64,000 bases of DNA from Panacagrimonas sp. GTDB lineage: Bacteria; Pseudomonadota; Gammaproteobacteria; Nevskiales; Nevskiaceae. Every line of letters starts with the position of its first letter. The first letter of the stretch is position 1. Below are positions 52,488-62,243 of this stretch, in pieces. Location: positions 1-64,000 of the forward strand of contig NZ_JAJFBP010000003.1 of the NCBI RefSeq assembly GCF_020697055.1, given 5' to 3'. The notes under the pieces are model-generated. The model saw only the letters and a program-made list of their open reading frames with translations, was not told the DNA's origin and ran no database searches. The translations under genes were made by a program, and so were the position numbers.

Positions 52488-53357
52488 ATGAACTACAACA
52501 CGCTGCTGTGGCAGGTTGACCAGGGGATTCTCACGCTCACGCTGAATCGACCCGACAAGCTCAATGCCTTCACCGTGGAGATGGCCGACGAGCTCGAGGA
52601 CGCGTTCCTGCGCGCCAGTCGCGACGACGCGGTGCGGGCGGTGGTGGTGACCGGCAGCGGCAAGGCCTTCTGCGCCGGCATGGACCTGTCCGTGCCGGGC
52701 AACGTCTTCGGACTCGACGAATCGCTGCAGCCGACGATGGAGGACATGCAGCGTCGTCTCGATGATCCGGCCATCCATCGCGGCGTGCGCGACACCGGCG
52801 GCCGCGTGACCCTTTCGATCTTCGCCTGCACCAAGCCGGTCATCGGCGCGATCAACGGTGCCGCGGTCGGCATCGGCGCGACGATGACGCTGGCGATGGA
52901 TTTCCGACTGGCTTCGGAAAAGGCCCGGATCGGCTTCGTGTTCGGCAGGCTCGGCATCACGCCGGAAGCCTGCTCGACGTGGTTCCTGCCGCGCATCGTC
53001 GGTCTGCAGACCGCGCTCGAATGGACCTACAGCGCCGAGATCCTCGATCCGCAGACCGCCAAGGGCGGCGGCCTGGTGAAGTCGATCCATTCGCCGGAAG
53101 AACTGCTGCCGGCGGCCCATGCGCTCGCGCACAAGTTCGTCGACGGCAAATCGCCGGTGGGCATCGCGCTGACGCGGCAGATGATGTATCGCAACTCGGC
53201 GCAGCCGCATCCGCTCGAGGCGCACCGCACGGATTCGCTGGCGATGTTCTACACCAGCATCCAGGACGGCAAGGAGGGCGTACAGGCCTTTCTCGAGAAG
53301 CGCGCGCCGGAATTTCGTTCGAGCACGCAGAACATGCCGCCGTTCTATCCCTGGTAA
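52488..53357 (+). CDS. Enoyl-CoA hydratase/crotonase family protein
   Basis: The 289-residue crotonase has LTLTLNRPDKLNAFT, the first oxyanion-hole region GSGKAFCAGMDLS and the second INGAAVGIGATMTL. It is longer than typical FadB-type hydratases at its C-terminus (to PPFYPW). A hydratase acting on medium or branched acyl-CoAs is the natural guess. The ATG at 52488 was chosen because the preceding in-frame sequence covers the divergent GH5 pseudogene. It begins an apparent operon with the next two genes. Confidence 0.92.
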   Translation: MNYNTLLWQVDQGILTLTLNRPDKLNAFTVEMADELEDAFLRASRDDAVRAVVVTGSGKAFCAGMDLSVPGNVFGLDESLQPTMEDMQRRLDDPAIHRGVRDTGGRVTLSIFACTKPVIGAINGAAVGIGATMTLAMDFRLASEKARIGFVFGRLGITPEACSTWFLPRIVGLQTALEWTYSAEILDPQTAKGGGLVKSIHSPEELLPAAHALAHKFVDGKSPVGIALTRQMMYRNSAQPHPLEAHRTDSLAMFYTSIQDGKEGVQAFLEKRAPEFRSSTQNMPPFYPW

Positions 53358-53373
53358 CCAGCACGGAGTCCAA

Positions 53374-54351
53374 GTGAAAGCCATTGTCTGCAAGGAATTC
53401 GGTCCGCCCGAGAAGCTGGTGTTCGAAGACTTCCCGGCGCGTGCGCCGGGTGCGCACGACGTCCGCATCCGCGTGCAGGCGGCAGGCGTGAATTTCCCCG
53501 ACGTGCTCGTGATCCAGAACAAGTACCAGTTCAAGGGCACGCTGCCGTTCGTTCCCGGCGGTGAGGTCTGCGGCACGATCATCGAGGTCGGAGCCAAGGT
53601 CACACAGTGGAAGGTCGGCGATCGCGTCGCGGCGATCACGATGATCCACGGCGCCTTCGCGGAGGAGACGGTGGTTCCCGCGGCCGCGTGCATGCCGGTC
53701 CCCGACGGCATGAGCGCGTCGATCGCCGCCGGTTTCCATCTGGTCTACGGCACGGTGATCCACGCGTTGAAGGATCGCGGACAGCTGCAGCCCGGCGAGA
53801 ACCTGCTGGTGCTCGGCGCCTCCGGTGGCGTGGGCCTTGCGGCGGTGCAGCTCGGCAAGATCATGGGCGCGCGCGTGATCGCCGCCGCGAGCTCGCCCGA
53901 GAAGCTCGCGCTGTGCAAGGAACAGGGCGCCGACGAGGTGATCGACTACTCGGAGGAATCGCTCAAGGACGTGGTCAAGAAGATGACCGGGGGCAACGGC
54001 GCCGACGTGATCTTCGATCCGGTCGGCGGCCAGTACGCGCAGGACTCGTTCTCCTGCATCAACTGGAAAGGACGTCACCTCGTGATCGGGTTTGCGTCGG
54101 GGCCGATCCCCGAGATCGCGCTCAACCGCCTGCTGCTCAAGGGCTGCTCGTCGGTCGGCGTGTTCTGGGGCGCCTTCACGCAGCGCGAACCGCAGGCGCA
54201 GGCCGACAACGTGCGACAGCTGTATCGCTGGTTCGAGGAAGGGCGTCTGCGTCCGCTCGTGTCGAAGGAATATCCGCTGGCCCAGGGTGCGCAGGCCTTG
54301 CGCGACATGGCCGACCGCAAGGTCGCCGGCAAGGTGGTGCTGGTGACATGA
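53374..54351 (+). CDS. NADPH:quinone oxidoreductase family protein (zinc-independent MDR)
   Basis: This 325-residue medium-chain reductase without zinc ligands has the N-terminal AAGVNFPDVLVIQNKYQ (quinone oxidoreductase type) and the NADPH-binding LVLGASGGVGLAAVQLGKIMGARVIAAASS. The start is GTG 53374, with GGAG 8 nt upstream, 16 bp after the crotonase stop. Pairing with a crotonase suggests enoyl-CoA or quinone reduction in a fatty-acid or aromatic degradation side path. The end overlaps the following lipoprotein gene (ATGA). Confidence 0.92.
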   Translation: MKAIVCKEFGPPEKLVFEDFPARAPGAHDVRIRVQAAGVNFPDVLVIQNKYQFKGTLPFVPGGEVCGTIIEVGAKVTQWKVGDRVAAITMIHGAFAEETVVPAAACMPVPDGMSASIAAGFHLVYGTVIHALKDRGQLQPGENLLVLGASGGVGLAAVQLGKIMGARVIAAASSPEKLALCKEQGADEVIDYSEESLKDVVKKMTGGNGADVIFDPVGGQYAQDSFSCINWKGRHLVIGFASGPIPEIALNRLLLKGCSSVGVFWGAFTQREPQAQADNVRQLYRWFEEGRLRPLVSKEYPLAQGAQALRDMADRKVAGKVVLVT

Positions 54352-54659
54352 GCATCCGCCTGAGGATGGTGCTGGGAGCGACGATGGCGCTGACGGTGGG
54401 CGCCTGTGCGACCTCGACCGAACCGCGCATGCAGGAGCTTTCCGAGAACTCCTACATGGTCACCGTCGTCGCGGCCGAAACCGTGGACGGCAAGAAGCTG
54501 GCGCGGCGCGAGGCGATGCGGCTGGCGGAGGCGCACTGCGCGGAGCGCGGTCAGCACGCGCGTCCCACCCAGCTGGCCAGTGGGGTATCGGACTTCATGC
54601 TCGGCGGCGACGTGGAGCTCAACTTCCGCTGCCAGGAACAGGAGTTCCGCGGGCCCTAG
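54348..54659 (+). CDS. Small uncharacterised lipoprotein
   Basis: This 103-residue protein has a lipoprotein signal (MSIRLRMVLG start; lipobox TVGAC, C20). The mature part contains YMVTVVAAETVDGKKLARREAMRLAEAHC and ends with FRCQEQEFRGP, giving a possible disulfide. The AEAHC plus helix pattern is common in small lipoproteins of unknown function. It overlaps the oxidoreductase stop and is convergent with the acyltransferase gene (overlap of 4 bp). Confidence 0.72.
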   Translation: MSIRLRMVLGATMALTVGACATSTEPRMQELSENSYMVTVVAAETVDGKKLARREAMRLAEAHCAERGQHARPTQLASGVSDFMLGGDVELNFRCQEQEFRGP

Positions 54660-55243
54660 CGTTCGGCGGCGAAGCGTTCCGGGTGCCGGGGCGTGACGGT
54701 GCGAAAGAACGCCTGGATCTTCTCGAGGTCCGCCGCATAGTCGCCGCTGGGCCGGATCAGCGGCCCGGTGCCGACCTCGCGCCTGGCGTAATCCATGTAC
54801 GCCAGAAGGATCGGGGACCCGGTCGCGAGCGCGATTCGGTAGAAGCCGCTCTTCCACTCCGGCGCGCGCGAGCGCGTGCCCTCGGGTGCCACGCCCACGT
54901 AGATGCGCTCGCGCGACGCGAAGATCCGCGCGGTCTGCTCGACCACGCCGCCCGGTGCATCGCGCCGGATCGGCACGCCGCCCAGGGCCATCAGCAGGCC
55001 GCGGAAGGGCCAGCGGAACAAGCTGTCCTTGGCAAACCAGTTGACGCGGATGCCCAGCGCGACGATCGCCGAGATCCCGATCACGCCATCCCAGTTCGAG
55101 GTGTGCGGCGCCGCGGCGATCACCACCTTGGGCTCGTGCGGCAGGTGCACGTTGATCCGCCAGCCGAGCAGGCGCAGCAGCAGGCGGCCGAGTCCCTGCA
55201 GCAGGACATTCCGGTGGCGCGGCGCCATCCCCAGCTCGTTCAT
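54656..55243 (-). CDS. 1-acyl-sn-glycerol-3-phosphate acyltransferase family protein
   Basis: This 195-residue PlsC-like protein has the HX4D motif HTSNWD (47-52) and the acceptor motif VAPEGTRSR (about 116-124). It is short and lacks an obvious long membrane anchor, matching stand-alone lysophospholipid acyltransferase-like proteins found near miaB in some gammaproteobacteria. Exact substrates are unknown. It is divergent from miaB across 133 bp. Confidence 0.88.
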   Translation of the reverse strand: MNELGMAPRHRNVLLQGLGRLLLRLLGWRINVHLPHEPKVVIAAAPHTSNWDGVIGISAIVALGIRVNWFAKDSLFRWPFRGLLMALGGVPIRRDAPGGVVEQTARIFASRERIYVGVAPEGTRSRAPEWKSGFYRIALATGSPILLAYMDYARREVGTGPLIRPSGDYAADLEKIQAFFRTVTPRHPERFAAER

Positions 55244-55376
55244 GCAAAGTGCTCCCCCAGCCTTCGCCCGTCGATTCTACGGACCCGTGTGGTGGGGCCG
55301 GCGGGCCGGTCCGCGGCCCCAGTCCGTATAATCCCCGGCCTTTCGCGTCGCCCCGTCCGCCGATCCCGCTCGTCGA

Positions 55377-56723
55377 ATGTCCTCCCCGAAGCTCTACGTG
55401 CTCACGCACGGGTGCCAGATGAACGAGTACGACTCGGCCAAGATGGCCGACGTGCTCGCGAAGTCGCATGGCTACGAGCGCACGCAGAATCCCGATCAGG
55501 CCGACCTGCTGCTGCTCAACACCTGCTCGGTGCGCGAGAAGGCGCAGGAGAAGGTGTTCTCGGAACTCGGCCGCTGGAAGAGCTGGAAGCAGGCCGATTC
55601 GCGGCGCCTGATCGGCGTCGGCGGCTGCGTGGCGAGCCAGGAAGGCGAGGCGATCGCCAAGCGTGCGCCGATCGTCGACCTGGTCTTCGGTCCGCAGACG
55701 CTGCATCGTCTGCCCGAGCTGATCGAGCAGCGTCGCCAGACGCAGCGCCCGAGCATCGACGTCAGCTTCCCCGAGATCGAGAAGTTCGATGCGCTGCCGA
55801 AGCCGCGCGCCGAAGGTCCGACGGCGTTCGTCTCGATCATGGAAGGCTGCTCGAAGTACTGCAGCTTCTGCGTGGTGCCGTACACGCGCGGCACCGAGAT
55901 CAGCCGGCCGCTCGACGGCGTGCTGGTCGAGATCGCGCAGCTCGCCGCGCAGGGCGTGCGCGAGGTGACGTTGCTGGGCCAGAACGTGAACGCCTATCGC
56001 GGCGCGATGGCGGACAGCGCGAGCTGTGACCTGGCGCTGCTGATCCATTACGTGGCGCGCATCCCGGGCATCCAACGCATCCGCTTCACGACCTCGCACC
56101 CGGCCGAGTTCACCGACGCGCTGGCCGACGCCTTCGCTACCGAGCCCAAGCTCGCCTCGTATCTGCACCTTCCGGTGCAATCGGGCAGCGATCGCATCCT
56201 GGGGATGATGAAGCGCGGCTACACGCGCGCCGATTACCTGCGTCGCATCGAGCGCGTGCGGGCCGCGCGTCCGGGCCTGTCGCTGTCGTCGGATTTCATC
56301 GTCGGCTTTCCGGGCGAAACCGAAGCGGATTTCGAGCAGACGCTGACGCTGATCGACGAGGTCGGTTTCGACTGCGCGTACTCGTTCGTCTATTCGCCGC
56401 GACCGGGAACGCCGGCGGCCAACCTGCGCGACGGCGTGCCGCTCGAGGTCAAGCAGGAGCGGCTTCGCATCCTGCAGGAGCGCATCCGCGTGCACGACGA
56501 CGCCTATCGCAACGCGCTGGTGGGATCCACGCATTCGGTGCTGGTCGAAGGCCGTTCGAAGCGCGGCGGCGGCCAGATGGCGGGTCGCGTGTCGGCCAAT
56601 CGCGTCGTGAACTTCGATGCGCCCGCATCGCTGGCGGGTCAGCTGGTGGACGTGCACGTGACGGGCGCCGCGACCAATTCCCTGCTGGGCCGCCTGGTCC
56701 TGTCCGCCGCCGAGTGCGCATGA
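55377..56723 (+). CDS. miaB: tRNA-2-methylthio-N6-dimethylallyladenosine synthase
   Basis: MiaB is a radical-SAM methylthiotransferase that modifies A37 of tRNAs reading UNN codons. This 448-residue protein has the three N-terminal cluster cysteines (C13 in [11 protein letters not shown]50 in NTCSVRE, C84 in GGCVASQEG), the radical-SAM triad C158/C162/C165 ([10 protein letters not shown]) and a C-terminal TRAM domain. It is the first gene of the miaB-phoH-ybeY-corC-lnt cluster. ATG at 55377; the stop overlaps phoH. Confidence 0.97.
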   Translation: MSSPKLYVLTHGCQMNEYDSAKMADVLAKSHGYERTQNPDQADLLLLNTCSVREKAQEKVFSELGRWKSWKQADSRRLIGVGGCVASQEGEAIAKRAPIVDLVFGPQTLHRLPELIEQRRQTQRPSIDVSFPEIEKFDALPKPRAEGPTAFVSIMEGCSKYCSFCVVPYTRGTEISRPLDGVLVEIAQLAAQGVREVTLLGQNVNAYRGAMADSASCDLALLIHYVARIPGIQRIRFTTSHPAEFTDALADAFATEPKLASYLHLPVQSGSDRILGMMKRGYTRADYLRRIERVRAARPGLSLSSDFIVGFPGETEADFEQTLTLIDEVGFDCAYSFVYSPRPGTPAANLRDGVPLEVKQERLRILQERIRVHDDAYRNALVGSTHSVLVEGRSKRGGGQMAGRVSANRVVNFDAPASLAGQLVDVHVTGAATNSLLGRLVLSAAECA

Positions 56724-57712
56724 ACGATCGCTCCGAGACCACCGACGTCGTCCTGCTGCCGGACGATCACGCGCGCATCGCGAACCTGGCCGGTCCGTTC
56801 GACGAGCACCTGCGCCAGATCGAGCTGCGCCTGGGCATCGAGATCCGCAGTCGCGGCAACCGCTTCCGCCTGGTCGGCAACGCGGTCGATCGCGCGAACG
56901 CCGAGACCGTGCTGCGCGGGTTGTTCGAGCAGAGCGCGGGAACCGTGCTGACCGCGGAGGACGTGCACCTGGTGCTGCTCGAGCACGCCGGCGAGCGCAA
57001 GCGCGGCGACGAGGACGAGCGCCCGGCCGAGCACGGCGAGGTGGTGATCCGCACCAAGCGCGGCGTCGTGCGCGGGCGCGGGCCGTTGCAGAAGCAGTAC
57101 CTCAAGAACATCGCCTCGCATGACCTGTCGTTCGGCATCGGACCGGCCGGCACCGGCAAGACCTACCTGGCGGTGGCCAGCGCGGTGCAGGCGCTGGAAA
57201 AGGACCGCGTGCGGCGCATCGTGCTGACGCGTCCAGCGGTCGAGGCCGGCGAGAAGCTGGGATTCCTGCCGGGCGACATGACGCAGAAGGTCGATCCCTA
57301 CCTGCGGCCGCTGTACGACGCGCTCTACGAGATGCTGGGCTTCGAGCGCGTGGCGCGCCTGATCGAGCGCGCGGTGATCGAGGTCGCGCCGCTGGCCTTC
57401 ATGCGCGGTCGCACCCTCAATGAATCCTTCATCATTCTCGACGAAGCGCAGAACACCACGCTCGAGCAGATGAAGATGTTCCTCACGCGGATCGGTTTCG
57501 GCAGCGTCGCGGTGGTCACCGGCGACGTCACGCAGATTGATCTTCCGCGGGCCGAAAAGAGCGGACTCAAGCACGCGATGAAAGTGCTCGAAGGCGTCAA
57601 GGGCATCAGCTTTGCCCACTTCCGCAAGGAAGACGTCGTGCGCCATCCGCTGGTGCAGGCGATCGTGCATGCCTATGAGCTGCACGAGGCGCAGACGCCT
57701 CCGCCCACCTGA
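56720..57712 (+). CDS. ybeZ: PhoH-like ATPase (YbeZ/PhoL)
   Basis: This 330-residue PhoH-family P-loop ATPase has Walker A GPAGTGKT (141-148), [23 protein letters not shown] [19 protein letters not shown], Walker [10 protein letters not shown] and [12 protein letters not shown]. YbeZ works with YbeY in rRNA/ribosome quality control. The ATG at 56720 overlaps the miaB stop. ybeY follows by 22 bp. Confidence 0.95.
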   Translation: MNDRSETTDVVLLPDDHARIANLAGPFDEHLRQIELRLGIEIRSRGNRFRLVGNAVDRANAETVLRGLFEQSAGTVLTAEDVHLVLLEHAGERKRGDEDERPAEHGEVVIRTKRGVVRGRGPLQKQYLKNIASHDLSFGIGPAGTGKTYLAVASAVQALEKDRVRRIVLTRPAVEAGEKLGFLPGDMTQKVDPYLRPLYDALYEMLGFERVARLIERAVIEVAPLAFMRGRTLNESFIILDEAQNTTLEQMKMFLTRIGFGSVAVVTGDVTQIDLPRAEKSGLKHAMKVLEGVKGISFAHFRKEDVVRHPLVQAIVHAYELHEAQTPPPT

Positions 57713-57734
57713 TGCCCTCCTTTCGCGACACGCC

Positions 57735-58202
57735 TTGAGCCACATCCTGATCCAGCGCCGCATCGACCCGGCGGGTGTGCCGGCCGCCTCGAGCCTGCGC
57801 CAATGGGCCGAAGCCGCGCTCGGCCGCATCGCCGGCGATCTCACCATCCGCATCGTCGACGAGGCCGAAAGCCACGAGCTCAACTGCCGCTATCGCGGGA
57901 AGGACAAGTCCACGAACGTCCTGTCGTTTCCTTATGACGGCGACATGCTCGACGTGCCGGTGCTCGGCGACATCGTGATCTGCGGCCCGGTGGTGATGCG
58001 CGAGGCCGTGGAACAGGGCAAGGATCCGCGCGCGCATTGGGCGCACCTGGTGGTCCACGGCTGTCTCCACCTTCTGGGTTACGATCACGAGCAGGAGTCA
58101 GAGGCCGAAGTGATGGAAGCCCGGGAGCAGAAGATACTGGCGAGCCTGGGATTCCCCGATCCCTATGCGGACGCCGATGAGACGGCGCACAAGCGCGCCT
58201 AA
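57735..58202 (+). CDS. ybeY: Endoribonuclease YbeY
   Basis: This 155-residue UPF0054 protein is a zinc endoribonuclease in 16S rRNA 3' maturation and ribosome quality control. The zinc motif [11 protein letters not shown] gives H108, H112 and H118, preceded by [11 protein letters not shown] and the LGDIVI strand. The start is most likely TTG 57735; earlier in-frame codons read through the phoH end in another frame. It is followed by corC after 4 bp. Confidence 0.94.
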   Translation: MSHILIQRRIDPAGVPAASSLRQWAEAALGRIAGDLTIRIVDEAESHELNCRYRGKDKSTNVLSFPYDGDMLDVPVLGDIVICGPVVMREAVEQGKDPRAHWAHLVVHGCLHLLGYDHEQESEAEVMEAREQKILASLGFPDPYADADETAHKRA

Positions 58203-58206
58203 TTGA

Positions 58207-59058
58207 ATGAGCGAAGACGCCAAACCGCAGGACAGTGGTAGTCCGAACGTGAACCGCTGGGTCCAGCGCATGGTGCGCCGGTTCGGCGGCGGCCCCCGCA
58301 CGCGCGAGGATCTGCTCGCGCTGCTGCGCGAAGCGCGCAACCTGCAGCTGATGGACGCCGACGCCCTGACGATGTTCCAGGGCATTCTCGGAACCGCCGA
58401 GACGCAGGTGCGCGACATCATGGTGCCGCGCGCGCAGATCAGTTTCGTCGAGCGCACGTGGCCGCTGGAGCGGCTGATCGAGGTGGTCGTCGAGTCCGGC
58501 CATTCGCGCTTTCCGGTCACCGGCGACTCGCGCGACGAGATCGTCGGCATCCTCCTGGCCAAGGACCTGCTGCGGTTCACGTCGGTGGCCAACGCCACCT
58601 TCGATCTCGCGCGCTGGCTGCGGCCGGTGCAGTTCGTGCCCGAATCCAAGCGCGTCAACGTGCTACTGAAGGAATTCAAGCGCGGTCGCAGCCACATGGC
58701 GATCGTGGTCGACGAATACGGCGGCGTCGCCGGACTGGTCACGATCGAGGACGTGCTCGAGCAGATCGTCGGCGACATCGACGACGAGCACGACGAGGCC
58801 GAGGGCGCGCACATCCTCAAGCAGGACGAGCGCCGCTTCCTGGTGGCCGCGCTCACGCCGCTGGAAGAGTTCAACGCCTACTTCCAGGCGGAATTCCCGA
58901 CCAGCGAGTTCGACACGATCGGCGGCTTCGTCACGCAGCGCTTCGGCCACATGCCCAAACGCGGCGAGAGCCTGCGCATCGAGAAATTCAACTTCAACGT
59001 GCAGCGCGCCGACAGCCGCAGGGTGCAGGTGCTGCAGGTGACCCTGGCTCCGGGCTGA
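58207..59058 (+). CDS. corC: CorC/HlyC-type CBS-domain protein (YbeX)
   Basis: The 283-residue cytoplasmic protein carries two CBS domains (about 70-190, VRDIMVPRAQISFVE and VVDEYGGVAGLVTIEDVLEQIVGDI) and a C-terminal CorC_HlyC domain (about 205-280, VAALTPLEEFNAYF and GGFVTQRFGHMPKRGE). Proposed roles are in Mg2+/Co2+ efflux and, for YbeX, ribosome metabolism. It lies in the conserved ybeZ-ybeY-ybeX-lnt order. Confidence 0.94.
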   Translation: MSEDAKPQDSGSPNVNRWVQRMVRRFGGGPRTREDLLALLREARNLQLMDADALTMFQGILGTAETQVRDIMVPRAQISFVERTWPLERLIEVVVESGHSRFPVTGDSRDEIVGILLAKDLLRFTSVANATFDLARWLRPVQFVPESKRVNVLLKEFKRGRSHMAIVVDEYGGVAGLVTIEDVLEQIVGDIDDEHDEAEGAHILKQDERRFLVAALTPLEEFNAYFQAEFPTSEFDTIGGFVTQRFGHMPKRGESLRIEKFNFNVQRADSRRVQVLQVTLAPG

Positions 59059-59085
59059 CTCCTGGGCGAGCCCAGCCTCTCCGCG

Positions 59086-60588
59086 ATGACCGACGCTCCT
59101 TCTGCCTCCACATGGCGACGTTTCGACGTCGCGTTCGCGCCGCTGCTCGGCGCCGTCGCCACGCTGGGGTTCGCACCGATCTCGTTCTGGCCTGCCGCGG
59201 TGCTGGCGCTGGCGGGTCTGTTCGGTCTGTGCGTGTCGTGCTCGTGGAAGCGCGCTGCGCTGCTGGGCTGGCTGTTCGGTGTGACGCACTTCGGCACCGG
59301 CGTGTACTGGGTCTTCATCAGCACGCACGTGTACGGCGGCGCGCCGTTCTGGCTCGGCGTCACGTTGGCGGCGGTGCTGTTCGCCTACCTCGCGATCTAC
59401 GTCGCGATGGTGTGCGCGCTTGGAACGTGGCTGCAGGCGTGGCGCAGCCGTTTCGGCTGGCTGCTGGTGCCGGCTGCGTGGATGCTGGCCGAGCTGCTGC
59501 GCGGCTGGGTCTACAGCGGCTTTCCCTGGTTGTCGCTGGGCTACGTCGCGCTCGACACCCCGGCCGAGCGTTTTGCTCCGCTGGTGGGCACGCACGGCCT
59601 GTCGTTCATCTATGCGCTCAGTGCCTATGCGCTACTGCGCAGTGCGTGGGCGCGCGGCGCCACGCGGCCGGCGGCGCTGATGGCGGCCTTGTCGCCGCTG
59701 GCCGGTTCGCTGCTGCCGGCTCCGGAGACCTGGACGCACGATGCCGCGCCGGCGCTGCGCGTGGCGGTGGTGCAGGGCAACGTGCCGCAGGACGAGAAGT
59801 GGGAGCGCGGGCGAGGCGCCGAGATCATGCAGCGCTATCGCGCGATGACCTTGGCGGCCGACGCCGACATCGTCGCGTGGCCCGAGGTGGTGCCCAACCG
59901 GCCGCTGGACCTGGTCGAGGACTATTTCGCCGAGCTCGACGCGCGCATGAAGGAGCGCGATGCGGCGCTGCTGGCCGGCGTGCTGATCCGCGGGACGCGC
60001 GAGGACGAGATCTACAACAGCATCCTGGCGCTGGGCAGCGCCGAGGGTCGCTACGACAAGCAGCACCTCGTGCCGTTCGGAGAATACTTTCCGATTCCGG
60101 ACTGGCTGCGCCCGGTGATGGACGTGCTCGGAACGCCGTACTCGGATTTCAGCCGCGGCAGTTCACGCCACGAACCCATCACCGCGCGCGGGCAGACGCT
60201 GGGCATCTCGATCTGCTTCGAAGACGTGTTCGGATCGGAATTCGCGCGCGAGTCGCGCGGCGCGAGCCTGCTGGTCAACGCCACCAACGACGCCTGGTTC
60301 GCCGGCTCGTCGGCGCCGCACCAGCACCTGGGCATCGCCCGCTTTCGCGCGCTCGAAAACGGACGCTGGCTGGTGCGGGCGACCAACACCGGCATCTCCG
60401 CGCTGATCGGGCCCGACGGTCGCCTCGCGGTGCGTTCCCAGCAGTACGCCACGGAGCTGCTGAGCGGGCAGGTGACGCCGCGCGGGGGCCTGACGCCGTA
60501 TGCGCGCTACCGCGATCCGCCGCTGTGGTGGGCGGCGGCGTGCATTCTGCTCGTCGGTTTCATGCTTCACATGAAGAAATTTCGGTAA
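59086..60588 (+). CDS. lnt: Apolipoprotein N-acyltransferase
   Basis: Lnt adds the third acyl chain to lipoproteins at the inner membrane. This 500-residue protein has an N-terminal membrane block (about 15-215) and a periplasmic nitrilase-like domain with the catalytic triad E267 (WPEVVP), K325 (YDKQHLVPFGE) and C377 (SICFEDVFG), then a C-terminal TM (about 480-495). Its presence fits the many lipoproteins in this window. It closes the miaB-lnt cluster. Confidence 0.96.
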   Translation: MTDAPSASTWRRFDVAFAPLLGAVATLGFAPISFWPAAVLALAGLFGLCVSCSWKRAALLGWLFGVTHFGTGVYWVFISTHVYGGAPFWLGVTLAAVLFAYLAIYVAMVCALGTWLQAWRSRFGWLLVPAAWMLAELLRGWVYSGFPWLSLGYVALDTPAERFAPLVGTHGLSFIYALSAYALLRSAWARGATRPAALMAALSPLAGSLLPAPETWTHDAAPALRVAVVQGNVPQDEKWERGRGAEIMQRYRAMTLAADADIVAWPEVVPNRPLDLVEDYFAELDARMKERDAALLAGVLIRGTREDEIYNSILALGSAEGRYDKQHLVPFGEYFPIPDWLRPVMDVLGTPYSDFSRGSSRHEPITARGQTLGISICFEDVFGSEFARESRGASLLVNATNDAWFAGSSAPHQHLGIARFRALENGRWLVRATNTGISALIGPDGRLAVRSQQYATELLSGQVTPRGGLTPYARYRDPPLWWAAACILLVGFMLHMKKFR

Positions 60589-60696
60589 GCTTTCGTTTCT
60601 TGTGGATAAATCAGTTTAAGCTGCCAGTCAGGGACGGTGTCGATACTCCCGCTCGACCAGCTCGCCGAGCCGGCCCACCTCAACGGAGATTCCTAA

Positions 60697-61290
60697 ATGA
60701 AGCGCGTGAGCATTGCGGCCCTGGCGGCCTGCGGATTTGTGGCGCCGGCCCTGGCCGCGCCGGGCAACAACTACGTCGACGGTTACGGTTTGTTTTCGGA
60801 CATCGATCTTGGCGGTCCGAACGACGATGACGGCGTCGGCATGGGCGTGAAGGGCGCGTTTCAAGTCGCCGACAAGGTCTATCTCACCGGCGAATTCCAG
60901 ACGGTCGAGTACGACGATTTCAATGAAGACCTGGACCAGATCCGCCTCGGTGTCGGTTTTGGTCCCGGGATGGGGCCCAACTCGGAGGGCCTCTACGGCC
61001 GTGTCGAGTATGTCGACGTGGACCTTGGTCCGTTTGACGACAGCGGCGTCGGCGGTTTCGTCGGCTACGGGCTTCCGTTGAACCAGCAGTTCCGGATCCA
61101 CGGCGAAGTCGGCTACCTGCTGCTGGACGATGTCGACGGCCCCGAGCTGCTGATCGGAGCGACGTACCGCGTGGCGCAGAACCTGGGTGTGTTCGCCGAC
61201 TATCGCGCGAGCTTCCTGGAGTTCGACGGCAACGGCGGCGGCGACTTCGACATCAACGATCTGCGCCTCGGCGTTCGCTTCACGTTCTAA
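60697..61290 (+). CDS. Outer membrane beta-barrel protein
   Basis: This 197-residue protein has a signal peptide (MKRVSIAALAACGFVAPALA) and repeated amphipathic strands with acidic turns (FSDIDLGGPNDDDGVG, GFGPGMGPNSEG, DLGPFDDSGVG), ending LRLGVRFTF with the C-terminal Phe recognised by the BAM machine. It is probably an eight-stranded barrel of the OmpW/OmpA-like porin type; no named family was certain. GGAG lies 8 nt before the ATG, and a strong terminator follows. Confidence 0.82.
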   Translation: MKRVSIAALAACGFVAPALAAPGNNYVDGYGLFSDIDLGGPNDDDGVGMGVKGAFQVADKVYLTGEFQTVEYDDFNEDLDQIRLGVGFGPGMGPNSEGLYGRVEYVDVDLGPFDDSGVGGFVGYGLPLNQQFRIHGEVGYLLLDDVDGPELLIGATYRVAQNLGVFADYRASFLEFDGNGGGDFDINDLRLGVRFTF

Positions 61291-61322
61291 GACACAGGCA
61301 GTCCGTTTCAGCCCACACGACG

Positions 61323-61346
61323 AGGCCCCGCTTTGCGGGGCCTTTT
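61323..61346 (+). terminator. Rho-independent terminator after the OM barrel gene
   Basis: AGGCCCCGC (61323-61331), loop TTT and GCGGGGCCT (61335-61343) form a 9-bp perfect stem that runs into TTT. Confidence 0.88.
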
Positions 61347-61490
61347 CGTTGGTGGCGCCGTGCGATCGCACCCCTACGCCGCGCGCTCCGAGCGCAGCGT
61401 GTTTGCGCAAAATAATTAAGGATGAATTCAGAGCCGGCGCCTAGAGTGCGCGGGCCGGACCTTCCGGCGCACCAATCTGGGGTTCCCATC

Positions 61491-62177
61491 ATGAAGACCT
61501 ATTCCCTTGCCGCCGCGGCCGTGATGGCGCTGTCGGTTTCCTCGGCTTTCGCCGCCGACGCGGGCGCCGGTGCGGGCCTGGGCGTGAACGCCGGCGTCAA
61601 CGTAACGGCACCGACGCAGGCGCAGCTCGAGGCGCGGGCAAAGGCCGAGGGCGAAGCCCGCGCGCAGGGCGCCGCGGATGCCGCCGCCAACAAGGCCGGC
61701 GCGCACGGCGCGGCGACCGCCGGTGCGCATGCCCAGGGCGCGACCAACGGCGGTGGCGCCGCGCAGTCGGCGATCGATCAAGGCGCAGCCAAGGCCGGTG
61801 AGGCCAAGGCCGCCGTCGGTGCCGGTCTGGGCGCGGGCGCATCGATGGGTGCCGACGCGGCTTCGGGCGCCAAGTCGGCAGGGAGCGCCGCGGTCGACGC
61901 GGGTGCCGACGCCGGTGCCAAGGCCGGCACCGCGGTGAAGGACGGCGCCAAGGCGACCGGCAAGGCCGCCAAGAAGACGGCCAAGGGTGCGAAGAATGCG
62001 GTCGGCGGCGCGGTGGGTGGCGTCACCAGCGGCGTCGGCGGCGTGCTCGGTGGCGGCGCCAATGCCAACGTCGGACTGTCGGCCGGTGGTTCGGCTTCAG
62101 GCAACGCGGGTGCGACCGGAGGCAATGCCGGCGGTTCGGCCACGGTCGATGCCGAGGCGGGCGCCAGCAAGCAGTAG
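61491..62177 (+). CDS. Ala/Gly-rich exported low-complexity protein
   Basis: This 228-residue protein has a signal peptide (MKTYSLAAAAVMALSVSSAFA) and a mature part made almost only of Ala, Gly, Lys, Val, Thr and Asn. Segments differ: an Ala/Glu helical stretch (about 45-60), repeated GAKxA/GADAGAK units with Lys (about 120-170), and a Gly/Ser/Asn-rich end. There is no cysteine. The Ala/Lys repeats recall LEA-like or histone-H1-like disordered proteins, but I recognise no family. An in-frame ATG at 61422 would spoil the signal peptide. AT-rich DNA (near 61408-61420) upstream may hold the promoter. Confidence 0.78.
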   Translation: MKTYSLAAAAVMALSVSSAFAADAGAGAGLGVNAGVNVTAPTQAQLEARAKAEGEARAQGAADAAANKAGAHGAATAGAHAQGATNGGGAAQSAIDQGAAKAGEAKAAVGAGLGAGASMGADAASGAKSAGSAAVDAGADAGAKAGTAVKDGAKATGKAAKKTAKGAKNAVGGAVGGVTSGVGGVLGGGANANVGLSAGGSASGNAGATGGNAGGSATVDAEAGASKQ

Positions 62178-62190
62178 GCGTTCGCGGATC

Positions 62191-62225
62191 ACAAAAAAGG
62201 CCGGGCATCGCCCGGCCTTTTTTGT
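62191..62225. terminator. Bidirectional terminator between the Ala-rich gene and gpx
   Basis: A perfect 16-bp stem runs from ACAAAAAAGGCCGGGC (62191-62206) to GCCCGGCCTTTTTTGT (62210-62225), with loop ATC. The A- and T-runs serve both strands. Confidence 0.92.
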
Positions 62226-62243
62226 TTCATGCGCAGCGCCGGG

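Noticed and set aside
54075..56657. 860-codon minus-strand frame opposite the oxidoreductase and miaB
   Set aside because: It covers several real genes on both strands and has no conserved motif; part of it only echoes the acyltransferase in another frame.
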